NCBI GenBank assembly: GCA_031290985.1
Contig: JARLJW010000073.1
Coordinates: 1-64,000, forward strand
DNA: 64,000 nt
Source: Verrucomicrobiia bacterium
GTDB lineage: Bacteria; Verrucomicrobiota; Verrucomicrobiia; Limisphaerales; UBA11358
Direction of reading: 5' to 3'
In this document: in pieces, positions 1 to 7,257 of the stretch
Numbering within the stretch: position 1 is the stretch's first letter
Layout of the letters: every line of letters starts with the position of its first letter
Made by a program: the position numbers and the translations under genes
The notes under the pieces: model-generated
What the model saw: the letters and a program-made list of their open reading frames with translations, nothing else
Told to the model about the DNA's origin: nothing
Databases searched by the model: none

Positions 1-86
1 ATTGTTTTCTGCCCGTTATGGATTTCAATCAAGTCGGTCACCGTTTGGGGACCCGATGCGTCGGCGTGCTGGGTGGTTCTTTTCAT
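1..86 (-). CDS. 5' end of a divergent gene (partial, unknown)
   Basis: Reading leftward from an ATG at 86-84, an open frame runs to the window edge and encodes 28 residues beginning MKRTTQHADASGPQTV and continuing TDLIEIHNGQKT. It is divergent from the SRP RNA and dnaX. The fragment is too short to assign a family, and no clear ribosome binding site precedes it. It may be the start of a real gene whose body lies outside the window, or a chance frame. Confidence 0.35.
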   Translation of the reverse strand, partial: MKRTTQHADASGPQTVTDLIEIHNGQKT

Positions 87-261
87 TGTAAACACAAGCA
101 CACCCTAAACGGTGGCTTTTGGCAACTGCATGGATTGGGCTAAAGGCGGAACTCCAAACCCGGCATCAATTTTCGTCGCGGACAGTGTCAAGATGCGCCC
201 GCAGCCAGCCTTCCCATTCCTTTGTCTCGACAAGCGGCGAAATTTGCGGCAGATTTTTTTT

Positions 262-353
262 GTCAGGGCCCATGGAATGTGGACTTACGAACCCCGCCAG
301 GGCCGGAAGGCAGCAACGGCAGTTTGCTCCGCATCTGCCGTGGTCACCCTGAC
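262..353 (+). ncRNA. ffs: Small bacterial signal recognition particle RNA (4.5S-like)
   Basis: The conserved SRP domain IV core CAGGGCCGGAAGGCAGCAAC lies at 298-317, matching the family pattern of a GGAA-type tetraloop followed by an asymmetric AGCA loop. The ends pair: GTCAGGG (262-268) with CCCTGAC (347-353), then CCAUGG (270-275) with CCGUGG (338-343) allowing one G-U pair. The predicted RNA is about 92 nt, a short form without an Alu domain. It binds Ffh and targets nascent membrane and secreted proteins to the translocon. An SRP RNA next to dnaX-ybaB-recR is a gene order known from other bacteria such as Bacillus. Exact ends are inferred from pairing. Confidence 0.9.
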
Positions 354-365
354 ACTTTAATTTTC

Positions 366-2201
366 ATGAGCTACCAGGTCATTGCCCGCAAGTACCGGCC
401 GCAGAAATTCGCCGACGTCGTCGGGCAGGAACATGTTACCCAGACGCTCGCCAACGCCATCAGCCAGAAACGCATCGCCCACGCCTACCTGTTCTGCGGG
501 CCGCGCGGCACCGGCAAGACGACCATCGCCCGCATCTTCGCCAAGGCCCTGAACTGCACCGGCGGACCCCGGATCGATTTCGATGACAGCGATCCCCGCG
601 TCCAGGAAATCACCGAAGGCCGCTCGCTCGATGTGCTGGAAATTGACGGTGCCAGCAACAACGGCGTGGAACAGGTCCGCGAACTGCGTGAGACCTGCAA
701 ATACGCGCCGGCCAATTCCCCCTTCAAGATCTACATCATCGACGAAGTTCACATGCTCTCCACGGCGGCGTTCAATGCGCTGCTCAAGACCCTTGAAGAA
801 CCGCCCGCGCATGTGAAGTTCATGTTCGCGACGACCGACCCGGAAAAAGTCCTCCCAACCATTCTCTCCCGCTGCCAGCGGTATGACTTGCGCCGGATTC
901 CCGCCGCGCTCATCACCAGGCATCTGGCGGAAATCGCCGGCAAGGAAAAAGTCACCATTGACGCCGCCGCCCTGCACGCCATCGCCCGCGGCGCGGACGG
1001 CGGGATGCGCGATGCCGAATCCACGCTCGACCAGCTCATCAGCTTTTGCGGCGACAAGATCGAGGAAGCCGACGTGCTCTCCATGTTCGGCCTCGCCGCG
1101 CAGAACCAGATTCTCATCCTCAGCCGCGCCGTCCTCGCCGGCGAGATTTCCACGGCCCTCACCCAGTTGGACGAGCTCGCCCGCGGCGGCAAAGACCTCG
1201 GCCGCCTGCTGGGCGACCTGCTGAACCATTTCCGCAACCTCCTGATCTATCAAGTTTCCAAAGGCGACTTGAACCTGCTCGAAGCTTCGGAAGCCGAGGT
1301 CACCGCGCTCAAGGAGCAAGCGGGGCTGGCGACCACCGATGCCTTTACGCGCGTGCTGGAAGTCCTGGCCGATGCCGAGCTTCGCCTGCGCGATGCCGCC
1401 TCCAAGAAAATTCTGCTGGAAGTCACCCTGCTCCGCGCCATCGAGGCGCGTAATTCGCTGTCGCTCGACGCGGTGCTGAAACAGCTCAACCAGCTTCGCG
1501 GTGAAGGTGGCCCAGCGGCCGCCGCGCGCCCTATCGCCACACCGGCCGCCGCCAGCACTCCGCGTGCTGAGACTTCAATCGCCACCGCGCCCGCCACCGC
1601 TCCGACATTCTCATCATTGCGCGAAGCCGTCGCCGCACAAGCTGCTGCCAAACCTGCCGCCCCGGCTCCGGTCGCCCCCCCGGCTCACGTTGCCGCCGCG
1701 CCCGCGGCCGCCGTACCGGCTGGCAATCTGAACGAACTGTGGACCCGCCTGATTGATGCCGTGGGCCGGGTCAGCGCCTTCACCCGCGGATATCTCCTCG
1801 ATGCGCACCCCGTGTCGTTCGAGAAAAGCATTCTCGTGATCGGCTACGACCCCGAGTTTCAAGATCACCTTGGCCTTGTCGATAATTCACGCAACCACAC
1901 GTTGCTGGCCACCAAGCTCGCGGAACTCGGCCACCCGAATGCCATGATCAAGTTCGTCAAGGCGGAAGCCCCCGCCGGTTGGCAGCGCCCCGTCGCCACT
2001 CCGCCTCCGGCCCCGGCTCCCGCCGCTCCGAAGGCCGCCCCCGCGACGCCAACGACCAAGACCACCGAAACCACGCCCGCGCCCGCCGCCGAAAAGAAAC
2101 CCGCGCCCATCGCCTTCAACAAGGACGATTTCAAGAACGACCCGCTCATCAAAAAGGCGCTGGAGATATTCAAGGGCACGATTGTCGAAGTCCGCGCCTG
2201 A
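366..2201 (+). CDS. dnaX: DNA polymerase III subunits gamma/tau
   Basis: This is the clamp-loader ATPase of the replicative polymerase, which loads the beta clamp and, through the tau extension, couples polymerase to helicase. The start at 366 gives MSYQVIARKYRPQKFADVVG, the canonical N-terminus; a longer in-frame extension would run through the SRP RNA and is rejected. Walker A is GPRGTGKT (45-52), Walker B IIDEVH (about 124-129) and the sensor region TILSRCQRYD. Residues after about 380 are Ala/Pro-rich linker followed by a tau-like C-terminal region. Oddly, the zinc module usually seen after the ALNC motif is missing: residues 64-80 keep only the first Cys. The start codon is only 13 nt after the SRP RNA end and has no clear Shine-Dalgarno, so cotranscription with ffs is likely. 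Confidence 0.95.
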   Translation: MSYQVIARKYRPQKFADVVGQEHVTQTLANAISQKRIAHAYLFCGPRGTGKTTIARIFAKALNCTGGPRIDFDDSDPRVQEITEGRSLDVLEIDGASNNGVEQVRELRETCKYAPANSPFKIYIIDEVHMLSTAAFNALLKTLEEPPAHVKFMFATTDPEKVLPTILSRCQRYDLRRIPAALITRHLAEIAGKEKVTIDAAALHAIARGADGGMRDAESTLDQLISFCGDKIEEADVLSMFGLAAQNQILILSRAVLAGEISTALTQLDELARGGKDLGRLLGDLLNHFRNLLIYQVSKGDLNLLEASEAEVTALKEQAGLATTDAFTRVLEVLADAELRLRDAASKKILLEVTLLRAIEARNSLSLDAVLKQLNQLRGEGGPAAAARPIATPAAASTPRAETSIATAPATAPTFSSLREAVAAQAAAKPAAPAPVAPPAHVAAAPAAAVPAGNLNELWTRLIDAVGRVSAFTRGYLLDAHPVSFEKSILVIGYDPEFQDHLGLVDNSRNHTLLATKLAELGHPNAMIKFVKAEAPAGWQRPVATPPPAPAPAAPKAAPATPTTKTTETTPAPAAEKKPAPIAFNKDDFKNDPLIKKALEIFKGTIVEVRA

Positions 2202-2246
2202 TTTTTTCTATCAACCATCAACTAAGAACCATCAACTTTTTTTAAT

Positions 2247-2555
2247 ATGTCCCTCGGCAAACTCATGAAGCAGGCTGCGAAAGCGCAGCAACAGATGGCC
2301 CTCATCCAGGCTGAACTCGCCGTGCGCACCGTGGAAGCCACCAGCGGCGGCGGCGCCGTGAAGGTCGTCGCCACCTGCGACGGCACGATCAAGTCCATCA
2401 AGATCGACCCGCAGGCGCTCAACCCGTCCGATGCGCAGGTCGTCGAGGACATGGTGCTCATCGCCGTCAACCAGGCGCTCAACCAGGGCAAGGAGATTTC
2501 CAACACCGAGATGGGCAAGGCGACCGCCGGCTTTAGTTTGCCCGGGATGATGTAA
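2247..2555 (+). CDS. ybaB: YbaB/EbfC family nucleoid-associated protein
   Basis: A 102-residue protein with the normal family length. It starts MSLGKLMKQAAKAQQQMALIQ, a helical N-terminus, followed by the conserved stretch with GGGAVKVVATCDG and IKIDPQAL, and ends with the GFSLPGMM tail. YbaB proteins are homodimeric DNA-binding proteins of the nucleoid. The gene lies 45 bp after dnaX and about 90 bp before recR, the conserved dnaX-ybaB-recR order, which supports the call and suggests a DNA-replication and repair operon. Confidence 0.93.
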   Translation: MSLGKLMKQAAKAQQQMALIQAELAVRTVEATSGGGAVKVVATCDGTIKSIKIDPQALNPSDAQVVEDMVLIAVNQALNQGKEISNTEMGKATAGFSLPGMM

Positions 2556-2579
2556 AGTTCGTTGCATACTTACATGGCT

Positions 2580-2637
2580 ACATCGTGCATCGTTAAATTG
2601 GCACGATGTAACGATTCAACAATTTAACGATGTAACG
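2580..2637. repeat. Nested inverted repeat between ybaB and recR
   Basis: Two overlapping palindromes occupy the gap. ACATCGTGC (2580-2588) is the perfect complement of GCACGATGT (2601-2609), and CATCGTTAAATTG (2588-2600) of CAATTTAACGATG (2620-2632). The word CGATGTAACG also occurs twice directly (2604-2613, 2628-2637). The two stems exclude each other, so the RNA could adopt either. It resembles a REP-like intergenic element; function unknown. Confidence 0.7.
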
Positions 2638-2647
2638 TGTTTTAAAA

Positions 2648-3244
2648 ATGCTTCCTGAATCCATCACCACGCTGACCGCCGCGCTAAGCAAGCTGCCGGG
2701 CATCGGACCGCGCTCCGCCGAGCGCGTGGCATTGCATATCGTGCAGACGGATTCCGCCATCGTGAAGCAACTGGCCGACGCCATCCTGGTCGCGCGTGAA
2801 AAGATTCAGTTTTGCACCACCTGCGGGGCGTTGACCGAGCAATCCCCCTGCCCCACCTGCGCGGACACGCGTCGTGACGCCTCGCTGGTGTGCGTGGTCG
2901 AGCGCGCCGTGGACATCTTGAGCGTGGAAAAATCCGGCACCTATCGCGGCAAGTTCCATGTGCTCGGCGGAAAAATTTCACCGCTCGACGGCGTGGAGCC
3001 GGATGATTTGCACATCGCCGGCCTCGAACAGCGCCTGACCACCGAGCCCGTCAAGGAAATCATCATCGCGCTCGGTACGGATGTGGAAGGCGATGCCACC
3101 AGCAACTACCTGGCAAAACGGCTCGCGCGGCCCGGGCTGAAAATTTCGCGCATCGGGTTCGGCTTGCCGGCCGGTAGCGGGCTGGAATTTGCGGATGAAC
3201 TGACGTTGAATCGGGCGTTGGAGGGCAGACGGGAGATGTTGTGA
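2648..3244 (+). CDS. recR: Recombination mediator protein RecR
   Basis: RecR forms a ring-shaped clamp with RecO and RecF and helps load RecA on gapped DNA. The 198-residue length is typical. The N-terminal helix-hairpin-helix is LSKLPGIGPRSAERVALH (14-30). The zinc finger is C56-x2-C59-x8-C68-x2-C71. The Toprim domain follows (VCVVERAVDILSVE, then a HVLGGKISPLDGV region), and the C-terminal Walker-B-like part includes ALGTDVEGDATSNYL and RIGFGLPAGSGLEFAD. It lies downstream of ybaB in the conserved repair gene order. All key residues appear intact. Confidence 0.96.
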   Translation: MLPESITTLTAALSKLPGIGPRSAERVALHIVQTDSAIVKQLADAILVAREKIQFCTTCGALTEQSPCPTCADTRRDASLVCVVERAVDILSVEKSGTYRGKFHVLGGKISPLDGVEPDDLHIAGLEQRLTTEPVKEIIIALGTDVEGDATSNYLAKRLARPGLKISRIGFGLPAGSGLEFADELTLNRALEGRREML

Positions 3245-3257
3245 AAAAACTCCAGCT

Positions 3258-3397
3258 AAAGCTCCAAATTCCAAGCTCCAACATCCAGAGAAGCTTCAAT
3301 TTTCAAACACCAAACATGAGCACCGCGATTACCGCTCCGGATTGGAGCTTGGTTCTTGGATGTTCTCTGGAGCTTGGATGTTGGAATTTGGAGCTTT
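3258..3397. repeat. Imperfect inverted repeat with shuffled words
   Basis: The arms are 3258-3292 and 3363-3397, each 35 nt. The reverse complement of the left arm matches the right arm at both ends (TTCTCTGGA...GGAATTTGGAGCTTT), but the middle words GATGTTGG and AGCTTGG appear in swapped order. The right arm lies just before the HAD gene and creates a spurious in-frame upstream ATG at 3342. Confidence 0.65.
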
Positions 3398-3407
3398 CCC
3401 CGTCGCC

Positions 3408-4016
3408 ATGACAGCTTCTCCGGTTTTCATATTCGATTTGGGCAAAGTCCTCGTCGACTTCGATTACTCCATCGCCGCGCGGAAGATCGCCGCGCGCAGC
3501 GACAAGTCACCGCAGGATTTGCATGCGTTTCTGGGCGCTTCGCCGCTGCTCGTGGATTACGAAAGCGGACGACTGACCCGGCAGGCCTTTTACGAGGCCA
3601 TCTGCGAGGCCATCCATTTCCGCGGCGACCTCGCGGAATTTGGCGGCTACTTCGCGGACATCTTTTCGGAAATGCCGGGGACGATTGCCCTGCACGCCGA
3701 GTTGCGCCAGCGCGGTTTCAAGACCTACATTTTCTCGAACACCAACGACCTCGCCATCGAGCACGTCCGCCGCAATTTCCCGTTCTTCGCCAATTTTGAC
3801 GGCTACATCTACTCCTACGAAGTCGGCGCGATGAAGCCCGAAACGGCCATCTACGAAGCCATGGAAAAGATGTGCGGCCGACGCGGTGCGGATTTGATCT
3901 ACATTGATGACCGCTCGGAAAACATCACCGCCGGCGCGGCGCGGGGCTGGCGGATAATCCTCCATGAGTCATCGGAGAAAACGCGGAAGGCGCTGGCCAA
4001 ATTCGACGCGTTATGA
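3408..4016 (+). CDS. HAD-superfamily hydrolase (YihX-like phosphatase)
   Basis: A 202-residue cytosolic HAD phosphatase. Motif I is FIFDLGKVLVD (nucleophile Asp, with the second Asp replaced as in the YihX/epoxide-hydrolase-N branch). Motif II is FSNTND, motif III the Lys in GAMKPE and motif IV IYIDDRSENI. The architecture matches the subfamily I cap type related to E. coli YihX (alpha-glucose-1-phosphate phosphatase), though the substrate cannot be read from sequence. The start at 3408 (MTASPVFIFDLG) is chosen because the upstream ATG at 3342 lies in an intergenic repeat. It is followed after 12 bp by an unrelated AT-richer gene. Confidence 0.85.
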   Translation: MTASPVFIFDLGKVLVDFDYSIAARKIAARSDKSPQDLHAFLGASPLLVDYESGRLTRQAFYEAICEAIHFRGDLAEFGGYFADIFSEMPGTIALHAELRQRGFKTYIFSNTNDLAIEHVRRNFPFFANFDGYIYSYEVGAMKPETAIYEAMEKMCGRRGADLIYIDDRSENITAGAARGWRIILHESSEKTRKALAKFDAL

Positions 4017-4028
4017 AATAAATTTACG

Positions 4029-4433
4029 ATGAAGCCGAGTGAAAAGTATGGCAATGAGTTCTTTTACCACCCGTTTACCGTAAAAAAGGCAGACGGACGT
4101 GAGTTCCAATGTCATGACATTGGCGTTTGCATCACTCCGAAGCAGGACGCGGCAATTACGTTAAATTATGCGTGGGGAGTGCTTCGCGAATTGGCAACGT
4201 GGACTTGTGATGAGTTTAAGGACCGTCCAACAACAGAGACATATCGGATTGTCATAGCTTGGAGTAAAAAAGCGCGTGAGAACCAAGGCCACATTGTAAA
4301 AATTTGGTCTGATCTTGCGAAGGTTCGCGAAGTTGCTGGATGCATTACACCCGAAGAATGCTCAAAACGTTTTGGGCCTGGCTGGACACCTTTTGCAAAT
4401 TGGCAAAAAGATGTCTTTGAACAAAAGGGCTGA
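4029..4433 (+). CDS. Hypothetical protein, AT-richer than its surroundings
   Basis: A 134-residue soluble protein with no signal peptide or membrane segment and no family I recognise. It begins MKPSEKYGNEFFYHPF, carries four Cys/His-bearing patches (CHDIGVCI, TWTCDEF, GCITPEECSK) and ends in an aromatic-rich stretch (GPGWTPFANWQ). Base composition and codon use are visibly AT-richer than in dnaX or gltB, suggesting recent acquisition. It sits between the HAD gene and a remnant of a UvrD-type helicase start. Confidence 0.6.
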   Translation: MKPSEKYGNEFFYHPFTVKKADGREFQCHDIGVCITPKQDAAITLNYAWGVLRELATWTCDEFKDRPTTETYRIVIAWSKKARENQGHIVKIWSDLAKVREVAGCITPEECSKRFGPGWTPFANWQKDVFEQKG

Positions 4434-4446
4434 GTTATCCGACAAG

Positions 4447-4509
4447 TTCCCGCTCATTCCGCAGCAACGTGAGGCCGCCGCCACGATCAAGGGCCCAGTC
4501 CATATTTAA
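4447..4509 (+). pseudogene. Diverged remnant of a UvrD-type helicase N-terminus
   Basis: An in-frame stretch reads PLIPQQREAAATIKGPVHI and then stops. It corresponds to the Q-motif region SLNPQQRLAAATINGPVLI of the helicase at 11578. Over 49 nt from CGCTCA to the GGCCC block, only about seven positions differ by eye. Nothing of the Walker A motif or the rest of the helicase follows; the next gene is on the other strand. It is either an older decayed copy of the same gene start or a fragment of a related helicase. Confidence 0.55.
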
Positions 4510-4511
4510 TT

Positions 4512-6743
4512 TTACCGGCACCGCACCAATATACGCAGCCGCACGGCCCGGTAATTTCCAGCATTGCCGGCAAACGTCCAATCGGGATTGTCCTTTGGTT
4601 GATTGCCGATGCCGATGTCCGCGTGCGTGCCTTCACGCCAGTGATTGACCGCGATCAAGGTTTGCCGGGCCGCATGGTCATGGATCTGCAGACAGCCATA
4701 ACCATCCTCCACGTCAGTCATTTCATCCCCGAAATCAAACGCATCGCCGGATGCATTTGGCACCTTCGCAGCATTTTGCTGGTCATAATTGTTCGGCCAA
4801 AATTCAATGTTGCCGCTGTTTAATTGCGTTCCGGCCGTGATCGTCTTGACGTTGGAATACACATTCATGTTGGTCACGTTTTGCTGAAAACGCGCCCCGG
4901 ATCCGAAGACGGGAATGCCGATCTTGCCGGGATCATCTGTGAACGCATCCATGGAGACATAAATGTCCCGGGTATTCCAATCCGGGTCTTGTAATTCCAG
5001 AAAATAAGCGATCCGGTCGAAGTGCGGGGGCAGGTTCGTGTGGTTATCAATTTTATATTTGATGGCCGGGCCGAGACCGGCCAGATCCAGGTCATAAACC
5101 ACTTGATAATCCTTCGCTTCCGGAACGTGCCGGCCGAGCCAGTCGCGTTTGGGCACTTCTCCGGCGCGGAAGGCACCGGCCGGCAGTCCGTCCTTGTTCA
5201 TTAAATTGGGCTGCGCCAGGCCGCTCCAGGCAAAGCGCATCGCGGCGGGACGTTTCACCTCGGGCGACGAAAGCACCACGCTCGAACCTTCAATGCGGGC
5301 ATCGGCCTTCACAAAGCCACCCTCATCCGCGTCGATGATTTCAAACCAATTCAGCGGCTTGCCGTCACGGCTCACGAGACCGCCACCGACGTTGTCAAAG
5401 TTGACGCGCATGGTATTGCTGGCCACGGTCATGGATTTGAATGTCGGTCCTGAATCGACCAGCTCATTGTGCCCGTAGGTTTCGGCCAGGGCACGTAAGG
5501 CGAGCCGGTGCCCCACATCCTGCTTATCCGTGGGATGGACATTTTTAAGGTCGGCAATGTCATTGATGACCACCATGCCCGTCTTGGGAATGGTGTTGGC
5601 CGCGACCGTTTGGGCCTCCCAGATTTCGGCCTCCTTTTTGGGATCGCCGCCATAATCGTAGGGGGCAATTTGCACAAAATAGCAGGGAAAATCACCTTCA
5701 CCCCACAACGTGCGCCACCCGGCCAGCAGGGCTTTCAGGTGTTCCGCATATCGCATTTCGTGGCCCACATCGGATTCGCCCTGATACCAAATCGCACCGC
5801 GGATGGCGAACGGGATCAAAGGATGGATCATGCCATTGTATATCGAAGTCGCCGAATAGAGACCATGCGGGGGCAGCAATTCATCCGGATAGGATGGCAT
5901 GGGCGGAACGGCTTCCCGGTTGGTCATCGCTTGATGAGCCGCCCGTGACCATTGGTCAAACTGATCCAGCGCCAAGGCCAGTCGCTGTTGGTGCGAGGCT
6001 GTGTGCGGATCGCCCTGCTCAATCCGTTCATACTCGTCGTGCAGGGCCGGCACGGCGGCAAATCCCTCCGGCGGTGTCCACAGTTCGATCAGCGTACCGC
6101 CCCGATGGACATCAATTAAGCCAACGGCCACACCGAGTCTGGCATTAAGCTCACGCCCAAAAAAATAGGCGACCGCCGAAAATCCCTGCCAGCCACCCTC
6201 CGCGACGGTCGCCGGGGTGCATGCTTTCCAAGTCCCTTCCATGTCGCTTTGGGGTTGCGACGCCCAATCGCTCTGCTCCATCAGCAGGCGAATGCCCGGA
6301 TGATTGGCGGCGGCAATTTCCGCTTTGGCGTTATCGCTGCGACCGATGCCAAATTCCATGTTCGACTGGCCGGCACACAACCAAACCTCACCCACCATGA
6401 CATCCTCGTAGATTAAAGTGTTCGAACCGCTCACGGTGAGCGTGTAGGGCCCGCCCGCCGACATGATTGGCAGCACCACTTTCCATTCGCCGCTGCCATT
6501 GGCTTTAGTGGTTTTGATTGTGGCACCAAGCTGGACGGTGACTTTATCGCCCGGGGTGGCCCAACCCCAGATGGTGATCGGTTTTTCTCGTTGCAACACC
6601 ATGTGACTGCCAAAGATATGCGGCAGACGGATCTCCGCCAGGATGGTGGCCGGACTGGCCAGACAACCCAAAAACGTCAGCATAAGGATCAACCGCCTCA
6701 AAATCATAATCCGGTGCCTTGCCAGTGGGATGGCCTGTTTCAT
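4512..6743 (-). CDS. Secreted sialate O-acetylesterase-like carbohydrate esterase
   Basis: A 743-residue exported protein. The catalytic region carries the SASA/SGNH signatures WLCAGQSNMEFG (Ser near residue 128), AIWYQGESDVGHEMRY and a late VHPTDKQDVGHRLA block supplying His. These enzymes remove O-acetyl groups from sialic acid or other sugars. The last roughly 200 residues (from about YKIDNHTNLPP) form an additional module not needed for catalysis and not recognised. An alternative start at 6707 (MILRRLILMLTFLG) gives a more ordinary signal peptide. It is oppositely oriented to its neighbours and lies between two remnants of a helicase start, so it may have been inserted there. Confidence 0.88.
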   Translation of the reverse strand: MKQAIPLARHRIMILRRLILMLTFLGCLASPATILAEIRLPHIFGSHMVLQREKPITIWGWATPGDKVTVQLGATIKTTKANGSGEWKVVLPIMSAGGPYTLTVSGSNTLIYEDVMVGEVWLCAGQSNMEFGIGRSDNAKAEIAAANHPGIRLLMEQSDWASQPQSDMEGTWKACTPATVAEGGWQGFSAVAYFFGRELNARLGVAVGLIDVHRGGTLIELWTPPEGFAAVPALHDEYERIEQGDPHTASHQQRLALALDQFDQWSRAAHQAMTNREAVPPMPSYPDELLPPHGLYSATSIYNGMIHPLIPFAIRGAIWYQGESDVGHEMRYAEHLKALLAGWRTLWGEGDFPCYFVQIAPYDYGGDPKKEAEIWEAQTVAANTIPKTGMVVINDIADLKNVHPTDKQDVGHRLALRALAETYGHNELVDSGPTFKSMTVASNTMRVNFDNVGGGLVSRDGKPLNWFEIIDADEGGFVKADARIEGSSVVLSSPEVKRPAAMRFAWSGLAQPNLMNKDGLPAGAFRAGEVPKRDWLGRHVPEAKDYQVVYDLDLAGLGPAIKYKIDNHTNLPPHFDRIAYFLELQDPDWNTRDIYVSMDAFTDDPGKIGIPVFGSGARFQQNVTNMNVYSNVKTITAGTQLNSGNIEFWPNNYDQQNAAKVPNASGDAFDFGDEMTDVEDGYGCLQIHDHAARQTLIAVNHWREGTHADIGIGNQPKDNPDWTFAGNAGNYRAVRLRILVRCR

Positions 6744-7021
6744 AGTGATGCTATCATTGGCATTTTAGCCCGGCACAACTGGTGGTGAACGCAATTATCG
6801 GGCAAAGCGGGCTGCCGCAACTTCCAAAGTAATGATGTTTGAGCATAAAGCTTCCATCGCGTTCGCACAATGCTTTGGTGGCTACGGTTGAAATTTACCC
6901 CGTAAAGTTCCATGGCGTCTTGTCATTTTATTCGGCGAAGCAAATTGAACAGCGTCAAGACTTGCCGGCAAAAATAAAATCAATGATGCCACCATTTCTG
7001 ATTGGGATTTCATGTCCTCGC
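6744..7021. other. Non-coding gap upstream of the esterase
   Basis: No convincing gene or structure is seen here. It is AT-richer than the flanks and presumably contains the leftward esterase promoter. A 62-codon frame at 6839-7027 has no recognisable features and is not called. Confidence 0.5.
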
Positions 7022-7134
7022 AATTAAACTCCGCGCCCGATGGTGAACCTGAACTCGCTCAATCCGCAACAACGTCTGGCCGCCGCGACGATCAACGGCC
7101 CGGTGCTGATCCTCGCGGGCGCCGGCACGGGCAA
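7022..7134 (+). pseudogene. Exact 113-bp copy of the pcrA 5' end (truncated)
   Basis: These 113 bp are identical to 11560-11672, covering 18 bp of leader, the ATG (7040 here, 11578 there) and the first 31 full codons plus two bases, up to inside the Walker A motif (GAGTGK). After 7134 the sequence diverges abruptly. Zero differences imply a recent duplication. The intervening 7135-11559 segment with three genes is thus flanked by long direct repeats, as expected for integration of a circular DNA or a duplicative insertion at the helicase gene. Confidence 0.92.
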
Positions 7135-7257
7135 ATTGCATCGCTGCTATAACAGCCCCCCTCGGCAGTCATAAGAAAGTTTAAAGGTTGAACCAATGTG
7201 AACTAAAATATTTTCCGCTTCATGTGTTCTTAAGGTTGATTGGAGCAAGCTTGCCGC

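Noticed and set aside
222-365. Upstream extension of dnaX to 222
   Set aside because: It would translate through the SRP RNA; the conserved DnaX N-terminus starts at 366.
366-2201. Programmed frameshift in dnaX
   Set aside because: No A AAA AAG-type slippery run with a following hairpin was found; a single full-length product is assumed.
6839-7027. 62-codon plus-strand frame
   Set aside because: It has no motif or signal and lies in an AT-rich gap; chance occurrence is likely.
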